A stretch of 36,612 bases of DNA from Rhodoplanes serenus (lineage in GTDB: Bacteria; Pseudomonadota; Alphaproteobacteria; Rhizobiales; Xanthobacteraceae). The notes under the pieces were generated by a model. The model searched no databases. It was given only the letters and a program-made list of their open reading frames with translations, and had not been told where the DNA came from. The translations under genes and the position numbers were made by a program. This document shows, piece by piece, positions 17,543 through 24,505 of the stretch. Each line of letters starts with the position of its first letter. Within the stretch, counting starts at the first letter, position 1. Location of the stretch: assembly GCA_945893145.1 (NCBI GenBank), contig CAMDDZ010000056.1, positions 1-36,612 of the forward strand, given 5' to 3'.

Positions 17543-17643
17543 CGATTTCTCCTAATTTGATGGACGGTTTACGAAGCTCTCAGACCGCGCAGCGCGGCAG
17601 AGAAATCCGGAATTGAAGACATGCCGAGTTGAAGACGACATGC

Positions 17644-17793
17644 CTAGTTGACGATGTGATAGAGCGCGTATGCGAGCGCGACCGCAGCAAGACCGCAGGC
17701 CCAGTACATGCTGGTCGACTTCGGTCGTTCTATGGTGAACGAAGCCGGCCCGGCCGCTTTGGTCGCCATAGGGCGTTTCATCATGTTCACCAT
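17644..17793 (-). CDS. Very short single-helix membrane protein upstream of groES
   Basis: A 45-49-residue frame. Translation from ATG 17793 gives 'MVNMMKRPMATKAAGP', then 'ASFTIERPKSTS', then a membrane helix 'MYWACGLAAVALAYALYHIV' ending in Asn and a TAG stop. ATGs at 17784 and 17781 are equally possible starts; none has a strong ribosome site. A basic, Pro/Thr-containing head followed by one C-terminal helix is a typical layout for small tail-anchored proteins. It lies about 100 bases before groES on the same strand and may share its promoter. It overlaps a 97-residue frame (17552-17845) whose Arg/Ser/His-rich translation looks like chance. Confidence 0.5.
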   Translation of the reverse strand: MVNMMKRPMATKAAGPASFTIERPKSTSMYWACGLAAVALAYALYHIVN

Positions 17794-18217
17794 TGAAGCT
17801 TAAGGGCGCGCGCCGCATGCGCACATGCGGATCGCGGCCGGACATGCGGAGCGCATCCGGACACGAAGGCGAATTGTTAGAGGGTCGTATTAGAGCGTCT
17901 TAGTGCCAGCCGACGGCATCAGCGCTGCCATTGAAAAGGAACGGAGACTTCGGTACGTCGCCGTTTTTTGGGCAGCTCTCGGACAAGCCAGCACTTGCGA
18001 GCTATGGCTTGCCAGTGCCCCTTTATGTGGGGTGGCGGACGTAAGCACAACAGGGGGTCGGCAACTATTTAGACGGCCGGGCCGGACCCGGAACCCGCCG
18101 CGCGAGCCCGATAACCTTAACCCGCAGCGATCCGCGACCGCAGTCCGATGCTGCGTCAGGTGATGGGCGTCAGGAAAGGATGTGCTATCAAGCGCCCACC
18201 TCAAGAAGGATCGTCCC
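17794..18217. other. 424-base region without a clear gene
   Basis: Frames on both strands (for example 17890-18297 minus and 17903-18163 plus) translate to Ser/Arg/Cys-rich sequence without family patterns and have no ribosome sites, so they are treated as chance. A TTTTTT run at about 17963 and an imperfect hairpin around 18012-18036 (GCCA..CCCC / GGGGTGGC) are present. The promoter of the gene at 18218 must be here. A small RNA cannot be excluded. Confidence 0.35.
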
Positions 18218-18460
18218 ATGGCATTCAAGTTCGCGGTCGGCCAAGCGGTCGAATACAAGCCTGCGAATGGGCCGATCCGCCTGTGCATCGTCGTCAAGCA
18301 GATGCCTCAAGAAGACGGTCAATCCGACTTCCGGTACCGGATCAAAAACGAGCAAGAAACATTTGAGCGGAACGTCTTCGAATACGACTTAACCGCCTCG
18401 GACAAGCCAAAGAATCTGTATGGCATCCTGACGCATCTGCAGCGCGCGAAATATCGCTGA
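18218..18460 (+). CDS. Small protein of unknown function with SH3-like look
   Basis: An 80-residue protein starting at the ATG with AAGGA eight bases upstream. It reads 'FKFAVGQAVEYKPANGPIRL', 'CIVVKQMPQEDGQ', 'FRYRIKNEQETFERNVFEYD', then a short C-terminal helix. The opening 'f.vGq.V.Y.P......y.VvrqLP.e.g...YRIk...E..eRvv.E..L' is a pattern I associate with a group of small alphaproteobacterial proteins with a beta-barrel (SH3/KOW-like) fold; function unknown. A perfect terminator hairpin follows the stop by 40 bases. Confidence 0.7.
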   Translation: MAFKFAVGQAVEYKPANGPIRLCIVVKQMPQEDGQSDFRYRIKNEQETFERNVFEYDLTASDKPKNLYGILTHLQRAKYR

Positions 18461-18500
18461 TTGTGTGCGGACTCATGACGCGCAGCATCCGCTTCCAACA

Positions 18501-18527
18501 AAAACCCCGGGACATGCCCGGGGTTTT
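18501..18527. terminator. Bidirectional intrinsic terminator
   Basis: AAAACCCCGGG (18501-18511) pairs perfectly with CCCGGGGTTTT (18517-18527) around a 5-base loop. It ends in T on the plus strand and has A in front, so it works in both directions, between the plus-strand gene ending 18460 and the minus-strand gene whose stop is at 18591. Confidence 0.9.
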
Positions 18528-18590
18528 CTCAAGATCGCGACCTTATGAGTCATACGCCGGCCTCGGCGGCCGGCGCTGAACTGATAGGCG

Positions 18591-18965
18591 CTACTTCTTC
18601 TTCCAGACCTCGGTGCCCTTGGTGCCGGGATCGGTGCGGCGCCACCATTTTCCTTCCAGCGAGCCATCCGGCTTGATGTCCATGATGCCGACGACGACCT
18701 TGCCCTCGGCGACCGAGGCAATGACGAGTTGCGTTCCCATCACCTGGCCGATGCCGACATACTTGCCGTTGTCCCACTTCAATTCGAGGGCGCCGGACTT
18801 GTCCATCGTGATCGCGAGCGGGCCGGAGCCGTCATAAGGCTTGCCGTCGGTTTCGGTGCCGGTGACGACATAGTTGCCTATCAGGCTGGCATTGGTGGCC
18901 TGTGCGAAGCACGGCGACACCAACGCAAACATCAGCAGCAATGCGGAAACAAATGCAGCTTTCAT
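18591..18965 (-). CDS. Secreted small beta-rich protein of unknown function
   Basis: A 124-residue exported protein. The second of two adjacent ATGs is chosen because GGAGG lies five bases before it; it opens the signal peptide 'MKAAFVSALLLMFALVSPCF' (cleaved after AQA). The mature part looks like a compact beta barrel: 'SLIGNYVVTGTETDGKPYDG', 'LAITMDKSGALELKWDNG', 'GIGQVMGTQLVIAS', 'GIMDIKPDGSLEGKWW'. The repeated G-x-Y/W strands recall lipocalin-like or 'fibronectin-binding' secreted proteins, but no family is certain. The C-terminus is lysine-rich (EVWKKK). Confidence 0.75.
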   Translation of the reverse strand: MKAAFVSALLLMFALVSPCFAQATNASLIGNYVVTGTETDGKPYDGSGPLAITMDKSGALELKWDNGKYVGIGQVMGTQLVIASVAEGKVVVGIMDIKPDGSLEGKWWRRTDPGTKGTEVWKKK

Positions 18966-19128
18966 CATCGCCTCCCTGGATACTCTCGGTGGCAAATCGT
19001 TCGCCACGAGGTGCCCTGCTTTTCAACGCAACGCCTTGTTCTGTCAACGACAAGTCTTGGCCTGTCAGCGCCGATCCATTTCGATTCCGGCGCCGAAATC
19101 AGGGATTAACCTCAGGGCCGCGCGTGGC

Positions 19129-19959
19129 TTACGCCACCCGCCACTGCGCAAAGGCACAGCCGACATAGATTTCTTCGAGCGGCGCGTAGCTGATCAGCTC
19201 GAAACCCTGGTGGCCCGCGGCGGCGTGCGCCACCACCCAGTTGCGCACCTCGTGGCCGCCGTTGCCGGTGTGGCGTACGTCGTGCTCCAGCGTCGAGGCG
19301 AGCTTGCCCGGATCGCCGTTCTCGAACAACGCGATGCAGGTGCGGTCGAAGGTCTCGTCGATCTGTCCCATGCCAGGCTCGCCGATGAAGTGGCTCAAGC
19401 CGCCGGTCGCCAGCACCGCCACGCGCAGATCCTCTGGATAGCTCTCGATCGCCTGCTTGAGCATCGAGCCCCAGGCCAGGCAGCGCCGCATCGTCGGCAT
19501 CGGCTCATCGACCTCGTTGATGACGATCGGAACGATCGGCGGGATCGGGTCGATGCCCATCCGCCACAGCGGCAGGCAGAAGCCGTGATCGAGTGTGAGG
19601 CGATGCGACAGCGACGGATCGAAGTCGCTCTCCAGCGCGGTATCCAGGATGTGGCGGCCAAACTTCGGGTGGCCGGCCAGCACCGGATGATTAAACCGCG
19701 TCTTCAGGAACGGCTCCGGCGGCCCGTCATGCTCTTCACCGATGCCGACGCAGAACGCCGGGAAATTGTTGAGGAAGAAATTGCACCAATGGTCCGGCGA
19801 CACGATGATCAGCACGTCGGGGCGCGACATCGTCAGCCGCTGACCGACGCGCTCGAAGCCTTGCGTCACCAGCATCCGCGTCGGCGGCGACAGCGTGTCC
19901 CATTCGCGTGCGATCATCGGCCCGTGACTGGCCGCAAACACTCCGACGAGCTTAGCCAT
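19129..19959 (-). CDS. Class III extradiol ring-cleavage dioxygenase, LigB-like catalytic subunit
   Basis: A 276-residue LigB-superfamily enzyme, which opens catecholic rings next to the hydroxyls using Fe(II). Expected iron and catalytic residues line up with LigB: His12 in 'ASHGP', His57 in 'SPDHW', a glutamate at about 237 in 'GGHEVRNW', and His190 in 'GGLSHFIG', plus 'DHGFCLPL' at about 124-131. The start is set where ATG overlaps the stop of the upstream LigA-like gene by eight bases (ATGGCTAA), a sign of translational coupling; the longer frame to 20004 would overlap further without benefit. It is the last gene of the unit monooxygenase - LigA - LigB. The ring substrate is presumably the product of the monooxygenase. 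Confidence 0.9.
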   Translation of the reverse strand: MAKLVGVFAASHGPMIAREWDTLSPPTRMLVTQGFERVGQRLTMSRPDVLIIVSPDHWCNFFLNNFPAFCVGIGEEHDGPPEPFLKTRFNHPVLAGHPKFGRHILDTALESDFDPSLSHRLTLDHGFCLPLWRMGIDPIPPIVPIVINEVDEPMPTMRRCLAWGSMLKQAIESYPEDLRVAVLATGGLSHFIGEPGMGQIDETFDRTCIALFENGDPGKLASTLEHDVRHTGNGGHEVRNWVVAHAAAGHQGFELISYAPLEEIYVGCAFAQWRVA

Positions 19960-20239
19960 GGTGTTGCACCCGCGCTTTGGATTGCGTGCCGGCCGGGATT
20001 TCATTCAGCCGCTTGATGAACTCGGCGTCCTTGACGCCGAGGATCGCGTAATAGAACCGCAGCAGATAAGCGTTGACATGCGGCGCCAACGCCGCGATGT
20101 CGTCCTCGACCAGCGCGCGGCGAAGCTCGGCGCTCATCGGATAGCGCGCCAGCACGACGTCGCGATCCTTCTTGTATTCCGCCGCCACCGCGGGCTGCTG
20201 AATGTCGAAGAACAGCTTGTTGAGCCAGTAATCTCTCAT
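19952..20239 (-). CDS. LigA-like small subunit of extradiol dioxygenase
   Basis: A 95-residue protein matching the alpha subunit of protocatechuate 4,5-dioxygenase-type enzymes: an all-helical domain that caps the active site of the LigB subunit. The pattern 'YKKDRDVVLARYPMSAELRR', 'ALVEDDIAALAPHVNAYLLR' and 'FYYAILGVKDAEF' fits 'f..d....l..y.Ls.ee..al...D...L...G.n...l..la...G'. AAGAG lies seven bases upstream of ATG. It sits 10 bases after the monooxygenase stop and overlaps the LigB-like gene by eight bases, so the subunits should be made together. Confidence 0.88.
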   Translation of the reverse strand: MRDYWLNKLFFDIQQPAVAAEYKKDRDVVLARYPMSAELRRALVEDDIAALAPHVNAYLLRFYYAILGVKDAEFIKRLNEIPAGTQSKARVQHHG

Positions 20240-20249
20240 GGTGATCTCT

Positions 20250-21461
20250 TCAGTATTGTCCTTTGGGATCGAGGCCGAGCGCGTGCTGGCCGTACATCGT
20301 GCTCACCGCGTCCCAGTTCATGCTGACATGGACGCCGGCCGCATGGGCGTCGCGCCAGGCGCGCTGGATCGGCTTGCCGGTGAAAATACCCTGCCCGCCT
20401 GACGCCGCAAACAGCGCGTCGACTGCCTGCACCAGCAATCGCACGCTGAAGGCCTGCGCGAGGCGATTTTGCAGACGCACATCGAGCCCGGCCTGGGCGC
20501 CCGCCTCTGCGGCGACGCGCGCCCGCTCGAGCGCATGAAAGATGGTGAGGCGCGCGGCCTCGATCGAACCGGTCGCCTCGGCGACGCGGCTCTGGATGGT
20601 GGCGAACTCCGCCATACGATTGTTGCCGCCGGCGACCGCGCCGCGCGTGGTACGCACCTTCACCATCTCGGTGAAATCCGCGAGCGCGCCCTCCGCCATG
20701 CCGAGCACGGGCGCCACCAGCGTGAACGGCAGCGCCGACAGCATCGATTGCCGATAGAGCGGATTGCTATGGAGTGCGGCGCCGGGCGTGGTGCCGCCCA
20801 ACAGATCGGCGACCGCGACGACCCGATGCGCCGGCACGAACACGTCGGCGCCGACAGTGGTTTTGCTGCCGGTACCGGCGAGCCCCATCGTGAACCAATT
20901 GTCGTCGAACCCGATATCGGCGCGCGGCACCATGAAGAAGGCGGGCTTCGGCGGCGCGCCCTCCTGCGCCGGCGGGATCATGCCGCCGAGAAAGAGCCAC
21001 TGCATGTGGTCGCAGCCGCTGGTGAAACCCCACTGGCCCGAGATCCGGTAGCCGCCGTCAACGCGCGTGACCTTGCCGACCGGCGGATAGGAGCCTCCCG
21101 AAATCGCGCCCGGCTCGGACCAATATTCGTCCTGCGCCTCCTTGGGCATCGTCGCCACCAGCCACTGGTGGACCACCCCAAGGCTGAACACCCAGCCGGA
21201 CGAGCCGCAACCCGCGGCCACCTCCGCCACCACCGGCACCAGCGCGTCGAATCCGTATTCGTAACCGCCGTAGATCGCCGGCTGCATGATGCGAAACAGG
21301 CCGGCGTCGCGCATCTGCGCGATCGCATCGGCAGAAACCTGACGGGACGCTTCGGTTTGCTCCGCCTGGCTGCGGACCAGCGTGCGGATTTCGGCCGCGC
21401 GCGCGACCAAGTCGGCGATGCTGGGCCGAGGCGTGGCGGCTTTGACGCGCACGACCGTCAT
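20250..21461 (-). CDS. Acyl-CoA-dehydrogenase-fold flavin-dependent aromatic monooxygenase (HsaA/HpaH C2-like)
   Basis: A 403-residue group D flavin monooxygenase oxygenase component. These hydroxylate phenolic rings using reduced flavin from a separate reductase. Features: 'IAQMRDAGLFRIMQPAIYGG' (the acyl-CoA dehydrogenase N-terminal helix with the phenol-hydroxylase 'lfri..P..yGG' variant), 'GCGSSGWVFSLGVVHQWLVA', 'GYRISGQWGFTSGCDHMQWL', 'GLAGTGSKTTVGADVFVPAH', and a C-terminal 'GGQGIFTGKPIQRAWRDAHA' region in place of the dehydrogenase catalytic base region. GGAGG lies seven bases before ATG. It heads an operon with LigA/LigB-like subunits: ortho-hydroxylation followed by ring cleavage. 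No flavin reductase is encoded nearby, so a shared one must supply reduced flavin. A divergent LysR gene probably controls it. Confidence 0.88.
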   Translation of the reverse strand: MTVVRVKAATPRPSIADLVARAAEIRTLVRSQAEQTEASRQVSADAIAQMRDAGLFRIMQPAIYGGYEYGFDALVPVVAEVAAGCGSSGWVFSLGVVHQWLVATMPKEAQDEYWSEPGAISGGSYPPVGKVTRVDGGYRISGQWGFTSGCDHMQWLFLGGMIPPAQEGAPPKPAFFMVPRADIGFDDNWFTMGLAGTGSKTTVGADVFVPAHRVVAVADLLGGTTPGAALHSNPLYRQSMLSALPFTLVAPVLGMAEGALADFTEMVKVRTTRGAVAGGNNRMAEFATIQSRVAEATGSIEAARLTIFHALERARVAAEAGAQAGLDVRLQNRLAQAFSVRLLVQAVDALFAASGGQGIFTGKPIQRAWRDAHAAGVHVSMNWDAVSTMYGQHALGLDPKGQY

Positions 21462-21554
21462 AGGGACGCCTCCGGGCTGCCGGATGATCGGCGGGCCTGC
21501 TGCGTTTGGTAGCGCCGCGCCATGATCGCAACCAGATGGCAGAATGCTGCTAGC

Positions 21555-21571
21555 GATACCGTTTTGGCATC
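21555..21571. promoter_or_regulatory. Candidate LysR-type operator (T-N11-A dyad)
   Basis: GATACC-N5-GGCATC is an imperfect inverted repeat (5 of 6 pairs) containing the LysR signature T-N11-A with T at 21557 and A at 21569. It lies 15 bases before the regulator's ATG and about 95 bases before the monooxygenase ATG, in the divergent gap where LysR proteins usually bind. Confidence 0.5.
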
Positions 21572-21585
21572 TCTAAAATCCGGCC

Positions 21586-22509
21586 ATGAAGCTCACCCAG
21601 CTCTCTTACGTCGCGGCCGTCGCCGAATGCGGCAGCCTGCGCGCCGCGGCGCGCCATCTGGGCGTGGCGCAGCCGGCGTTTTCGCGCAGCATCGCGGAGC
21701 TCGAGCGAGAGCTTGGCGCGCCGCTGTTCGAGCGCCGCGCCAAAGGCATGGTGGCGACCGCGCTCGGCCAGGCTTTCGTGCGGCGCGCCACCACGATCCT
21801 CAACGACGTGCGCCGCGCCCGCGACGAGTTCGAGCAGCTGCGCGGCAACGCGACCGGCTCGGTGACGATCGGGCTTTCGATCGCGGCGCACTTGCGGCTG
21901 TTGCCCAAATCGCTGCAAACGTTTCGCGACCGCCACCCGAAGGTGCGGCTGCACATCATCGAGGGCTTCTATCCGACGCTCGTGCCAGACCTGCAGGACG
22001 GCAGCGTCGATTTCTACATCGGCCCGGACCCAGGCCTGAAGCTGCCGGCGGCGCTGCAGCGGGAGGTTCTGCTGACGGGCGAGCGGGCGGTGCTGTGCCG
22101 CACCAAGCATCCGCTGGCGCACGCGACCTCGCTTAAGGAGCTGCGTCACGCCGAGTGGATCACGACGTCGATCACGCCCAAGGCCGAGAACGAGATCGGC
22201 GACCTGTTCCGGCGCTATCGCCTGCCCGAGCCTGTGCTGGCGCTGCAAAGCCAGTCGGCGCTGACGCTGCTGACGTGTCTGACCAACTCCGACCTGCTCG
22301 CGATGGCGCCGGCGCAATGGACCGATACGCCGATCGCAAGCCGCCTGCTGACCACGATCCCGGTGAAGGAGGAGCTATCGGCGCCGCCCATCATCATCGT
22401 GACGCGATCGGACGCCCCGCTGGCGCCCGCGGCGCGGTTCATGCTCGATGTGATGAAGCGCGTGGTGGGCCATCTGGGGCCGGCGAAGGCAAGGAAAAAA
22501 CCCGACTAA
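21586..22509 (+). CDS. LysR-family transcriptional regulator
   Basis: A 307-residue LysR regulator. Residues 1-60 form the winged helix-turn-helix: 'LTQLSYVAAVAECGSLRAAA', 'RHLGVAQPAFSRSIAELERE', 'LGAPLFERRAKGMVATALG'. The remainder is the periplasmic-binding-protein-like effector domain ('GSVTIGLSIAAHLRLLPKSL', 'LVPDLQDGSVDFYIGPD'). It is transcribed away from the monooxygenase-LigA-LigB unit across a 124-base gap that holds a T-N11-A dyad, so it very likely controls that unit in response to the aromatic substrate or an intermediate, and represses itself. Confidence 0.95.
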   Translation: MKLTQLSYVAAVAECGSLRAAARHLGVAQPAFSRSIAELERELGAPLFERRAKGMVATALGQAFVRRATTILNDVRRARDEFEQLRGNATGSVTIGLSIAAHLRLLPKSLQTFRDRHPKVRLHIIEGFYPTLVPDLQDGSVDFYIGPDPGLKLPAALQREVLLTGERAVLCRTKHPLAHATSLKELRHAEWITTSITPKAENEIGDLFRRYRLPEPVLALQSQSALTLLTCLTNSDLLAMAPAQWTDTPIASRLLTTIPVKEELSAPPIIIVTRSDAPLAPAARFMLDVMKRVVGHLGPAKARKKPD

Positions 22510-22546
22510 CCGCCAGGGCTTTAGTTCGAACGGACCAGACGCGGGC

Positions 22547-22711
22547 TTAGTTCAGCGCGTTTTGGACGCCGGTGAAGGTCGTATTCAGCTTCGAGCCGAG
22601 ACCCGCGACCGTCGCGATGATGGCGACCGAGATACCGGCGGCAATCAGGCCGTACTCGATTGCAGTGGCGGCCGACTCGTCCTTCGCAAACAGCTTGAAC
22701 AAGCGAGACAT
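22547..22711 (-). CDS. Flp/Fap-type pilin subunit
   Basis: A 54-residue type IVb pilin. The translation is 'MSRLFKLFAKDESAATAIEY' then 'GLIAAGISVAIIATVAGLGS' and 'KLNTTFTGVQNALN'. The prepilin peptidase site, the Glu-Tyr pair at mature residues 5-6 and the following hydrophobic helix are exactly the Flp pattern (G/A-A-T-A-I-E-Y-G-L-I). AGGA lies about eight bases before ATG. Flp pilins build tight-adherence (Tad) pili on the cell surface. No cpa/tad assembly genes are near, so the pilus machinery must be encoded elsewhere, and this is a solitary copy, as often seen in Bradyrhizobium-like genomes. Confidence 0.92.
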   Translation of the reverse strand: MSRLFKLFAKDESAATAIEYGLIAAGISVAIIATVAGLGSKLNTTFTGVQNALN

Positions 22712-23217
22712 GATGTTTTCCTGTGCCAGTAACGATGCGGCGGTCCTACGGAAAAAGTCCTGACTCCGATAAAACGGAAAAGCTCAATTTCGATCGAAAA
22801 ACGCCAGGGCATTGCGCCAATCGGGGCTTGTTGAAGGGGCATATCGGCCCCCGCGCGGGGTTGCCCGACCCGCTCGATGCCACGGGCGACATCACAGCAA
22901 TACGGCTGGCCTCAGTGGAATCGGCCACGGCGCGATCACGTCGCCCTGAGCCATCCAGGCGCGCCAGAAAGCCGATTCCACTGGATTCAATTTAGGCAGT
23001 GCAGATCGAAGAATTGAGCAAATTCGCGGCTTTACGGCCGATTATGTCACTAATCTGACACGCCACTTTGAATTGGAAATCTGTCCCATGGATTTGCCCC
23101 CTCTCTCCATTGTGCGCTGCGCCGTAGTCATTGATCGTGATTGCGGGAAGTGGAATCCCGCAATGAACGGGGTAATGGGGATGAACATGTCACTTAATCG
23201 GACTGCGTCGGCGGCAA
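22712..23217. other. 506-base region with a long inverted repeat
   Basis: No convincing gene. The region holds the promoter of the pilin gene and a 13-bp perfect inverted repeat (22913-22925 and 22971-22983) listed separately. An ORF at 23073 (plus) translates to unpatterned sequence and is treated as chance. Confidence 0.4.
22913..22983. repeat. 13-bp perfect inverted repeat around a 45-base core
   Basis: CAGTGGAATCGGC (22913-22925) and GCCGATTCCACTG (22971-22983) are exact reverse complements. The 45-base core contains no long symmetry. The structure could be a large hairpin, a palindromic short interspersed element or paired operator half-sites. It is about 200 bases upstream of the pilin start. 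Confidence 0.7.
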
Positions 23218-23421
23218 TTGGCGCGACGCTTACACTATTGCGGCAAGCCGTTGGCGAAGCGCCCCGAGCGCAAAACCCGGTGTCCGCATTGCCGCAGCAC
23301 CATCTTCGTGCGGATGCGGCCCTTCGACTCCCAGCGCGTGCTGCTGACCGCGCAGGAAACCGGCCAGATCGAAGCCGAGTGGATGGCCTTTCAGGTCTGG
23401 ACCAAGCGTCACAGCAGCTAG
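23218..23421 (+). pseudogene. Zinc-ribbon gene, short or truncated
   Basis: A 67-codon frame from a TTG: 'ARRLHYCGKPLAKRPERKTR', 'CPHCRSTIFVRMRPFDSQRV', 'LLTAQETGQIEAEW'. The pattern 'YCGKPL..r..RKt.CPhC...ifVRtRPlD.QrvLvTe.qa..ieeqW' is one I know as the N-terminal domain of longer alphaproteobacterial proteins. The first knuckle keeps only one of the two cysteines expected ('HYC' rather than C-x-x-C), and the sequence stops soon after the domain, so this is probably a decayed or shortened copy. No ribosome site is clear. Confidence 0.4.
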
Positions 23422-23458
23422 AACGACCCGCGCGCCACTGCGGGCCGAGAACGCGGCG

Positions 23459-24505
23459 CTATTTGTCGCCGGCCAGAATCTTCAGCACCAAGGCTTTGTT
23501 CTCGGGAGCGACGTTGCTCACGATCGACACCACGTTCTGCTGGGTGCGCACCGGATCGAGATATTCGATGATCCGCTCCATCCGCTCGCCCTCGGCGATG
23601 AGCTGCGGCTGATGCAGCGTTTCTTTCACGGCGGTCTGCAAATAGGCGAGCCGCGCCGGCGGAATGCCAGGCGGCGCCATCAGGAGGCGGCCAAGCCCTT
23701 CGATGTTGGCGAAGAAATCCAGCAGCCAGATGCCATTGGGGTCGAGCTTCGCGGCCTCGAAAATGGTTGGCCGGTCCGCGAAAAATCGCGACTTGGTGCG
23801 CGAGACCGAAGCCAGCGCCCAGTTCTGCTTCGATTTGACGAAATTGTTGGCGGACGATTCCGGCACATAGAGCGCGTCCATCTCGCCGCGCGTCACCGAA
23901 AGGCCGGCGTCAGCGCTGCTCTTATATCCTTGCACGATATGGCAATCGAGCTTGAGCGCCGCGCATGTGAAGGCCGCCCCAATGCCGAGCCCGGACGTGC
24001 CGCCCGCCGAGGCCCAGCGCCATTTTATTTTCGCATCGATGGCCTGCTGCACCTCGCGGATCGGCGAGTCCGGTCCCACCAGCCAGAGTCCGGGCGGCGC
24101 GCCCACGGTCGCGAGGTAAGTGAACTTGGCCATGTCGAAGCGCGCGGCCTGATCGCCCGTGAGCTGCGCGAAGGCCGCCATGGTGCCGTTGGTCAGCGAG
24201 ATTTGCAGACCGTCACCCGGCGCGACGTAGAGCCGATTGAGCGCCACCAATCCGCCGGCGCCCGGCACGTTCTCGACGATGACGGTCGCGCCGAGCGTCT
24301 TGGCGAGATAGGGCGCGATCAGCCGGGAGAACACGTCGTAGCCGCCGCCGACGCCCGAGCCGACAATCATCCGCACCGTCTTGCCGGCGTAGAAGGCCTT
24401 CTCGGAGTCCTGGGCGTGACCCGGCGATGCCGCTATCCAACAGAGCGCGAACGACAGCAGCACGGCGCTGCGCGCCATCGTTATTGCTCGTGTGGTCCAC
24501 ACCAT
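23459..24505 (-). CDS. Bug/TctC-like periplasmic binding protein, divergent
   Basis: A 348-residue exported protein of the same superfamily as the other Bug proteins but more divergent. After the signal peptide (hydrophobic 'AVLLSFALCWIAAS', cleaved after AQ) it reads 'FYAGKTVRMIVGSGVGGGYD', 'VFSRLIAPYLAKTLGATVIV', 'ENVPGAGGLVALNRLY', the family carboxylate-binding loops with 'GSGVGGGYD' in place of 'pfppGG.tD'. A C-terminal extension and two Cys in the middle part (in 'FTCAALKLDCHIV') are unlike ordinary Bug proteins. ATG 24505 is chosen so that a plausible n-region precedes the signal helix; ATG 24478 is a good alternative, and the longer frame to 24610 is unlikely. No permease or enzyme gene adjoins it. 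Confidence 0.82.
   Translation of the reverse strand: MVWTTRAITMARSAVLLSFALCWIAASPGHAQDSEKAFYAGKTVRMIVGSGVGGGYDVFSRLIAPYLAKTLGATVIVENVPGAGGLVALNRLYVAPGDGLQISLTNGTMAAFAQLTGDQAARFDMAKFTYLATVGAPPGLWLVGPDSPIREVQQAIDAKIKWRWASAGGTSGLGIGAAFTCAALKLDCHIVQGYKSSADAGLSVTRGEMDALYVPESSANNFVKSKQNWALASVSRTKSRFFADRPTIFEAAKLDPNGIWLLDFFANIEGLGRLLMAPPGIPPARLAYLQTAVKETLHQPQLIAEGERMERIIEYLDPVRTQQNVVSIVSNVAPENKALVLKILAGDK

Noticed and set aside
17543..17800. CIRCE element before groES
   Set aside because: No sequence close to TTAGCACTC-N9-GAGTGCTAA was found.
17552..17845. 97-codon minus-strand frame upstream of groES
   Set aside because: Ser/Arg/His-rich, no ribosome site; the overlapping frame 17644-17793 with a clean membrane helix is preferred.
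17890..18297. 135-codon minus-strand frame
   Set aside because: No family pattern, overlaps the better-supported gene at 18218-18460, and no ribosome site.
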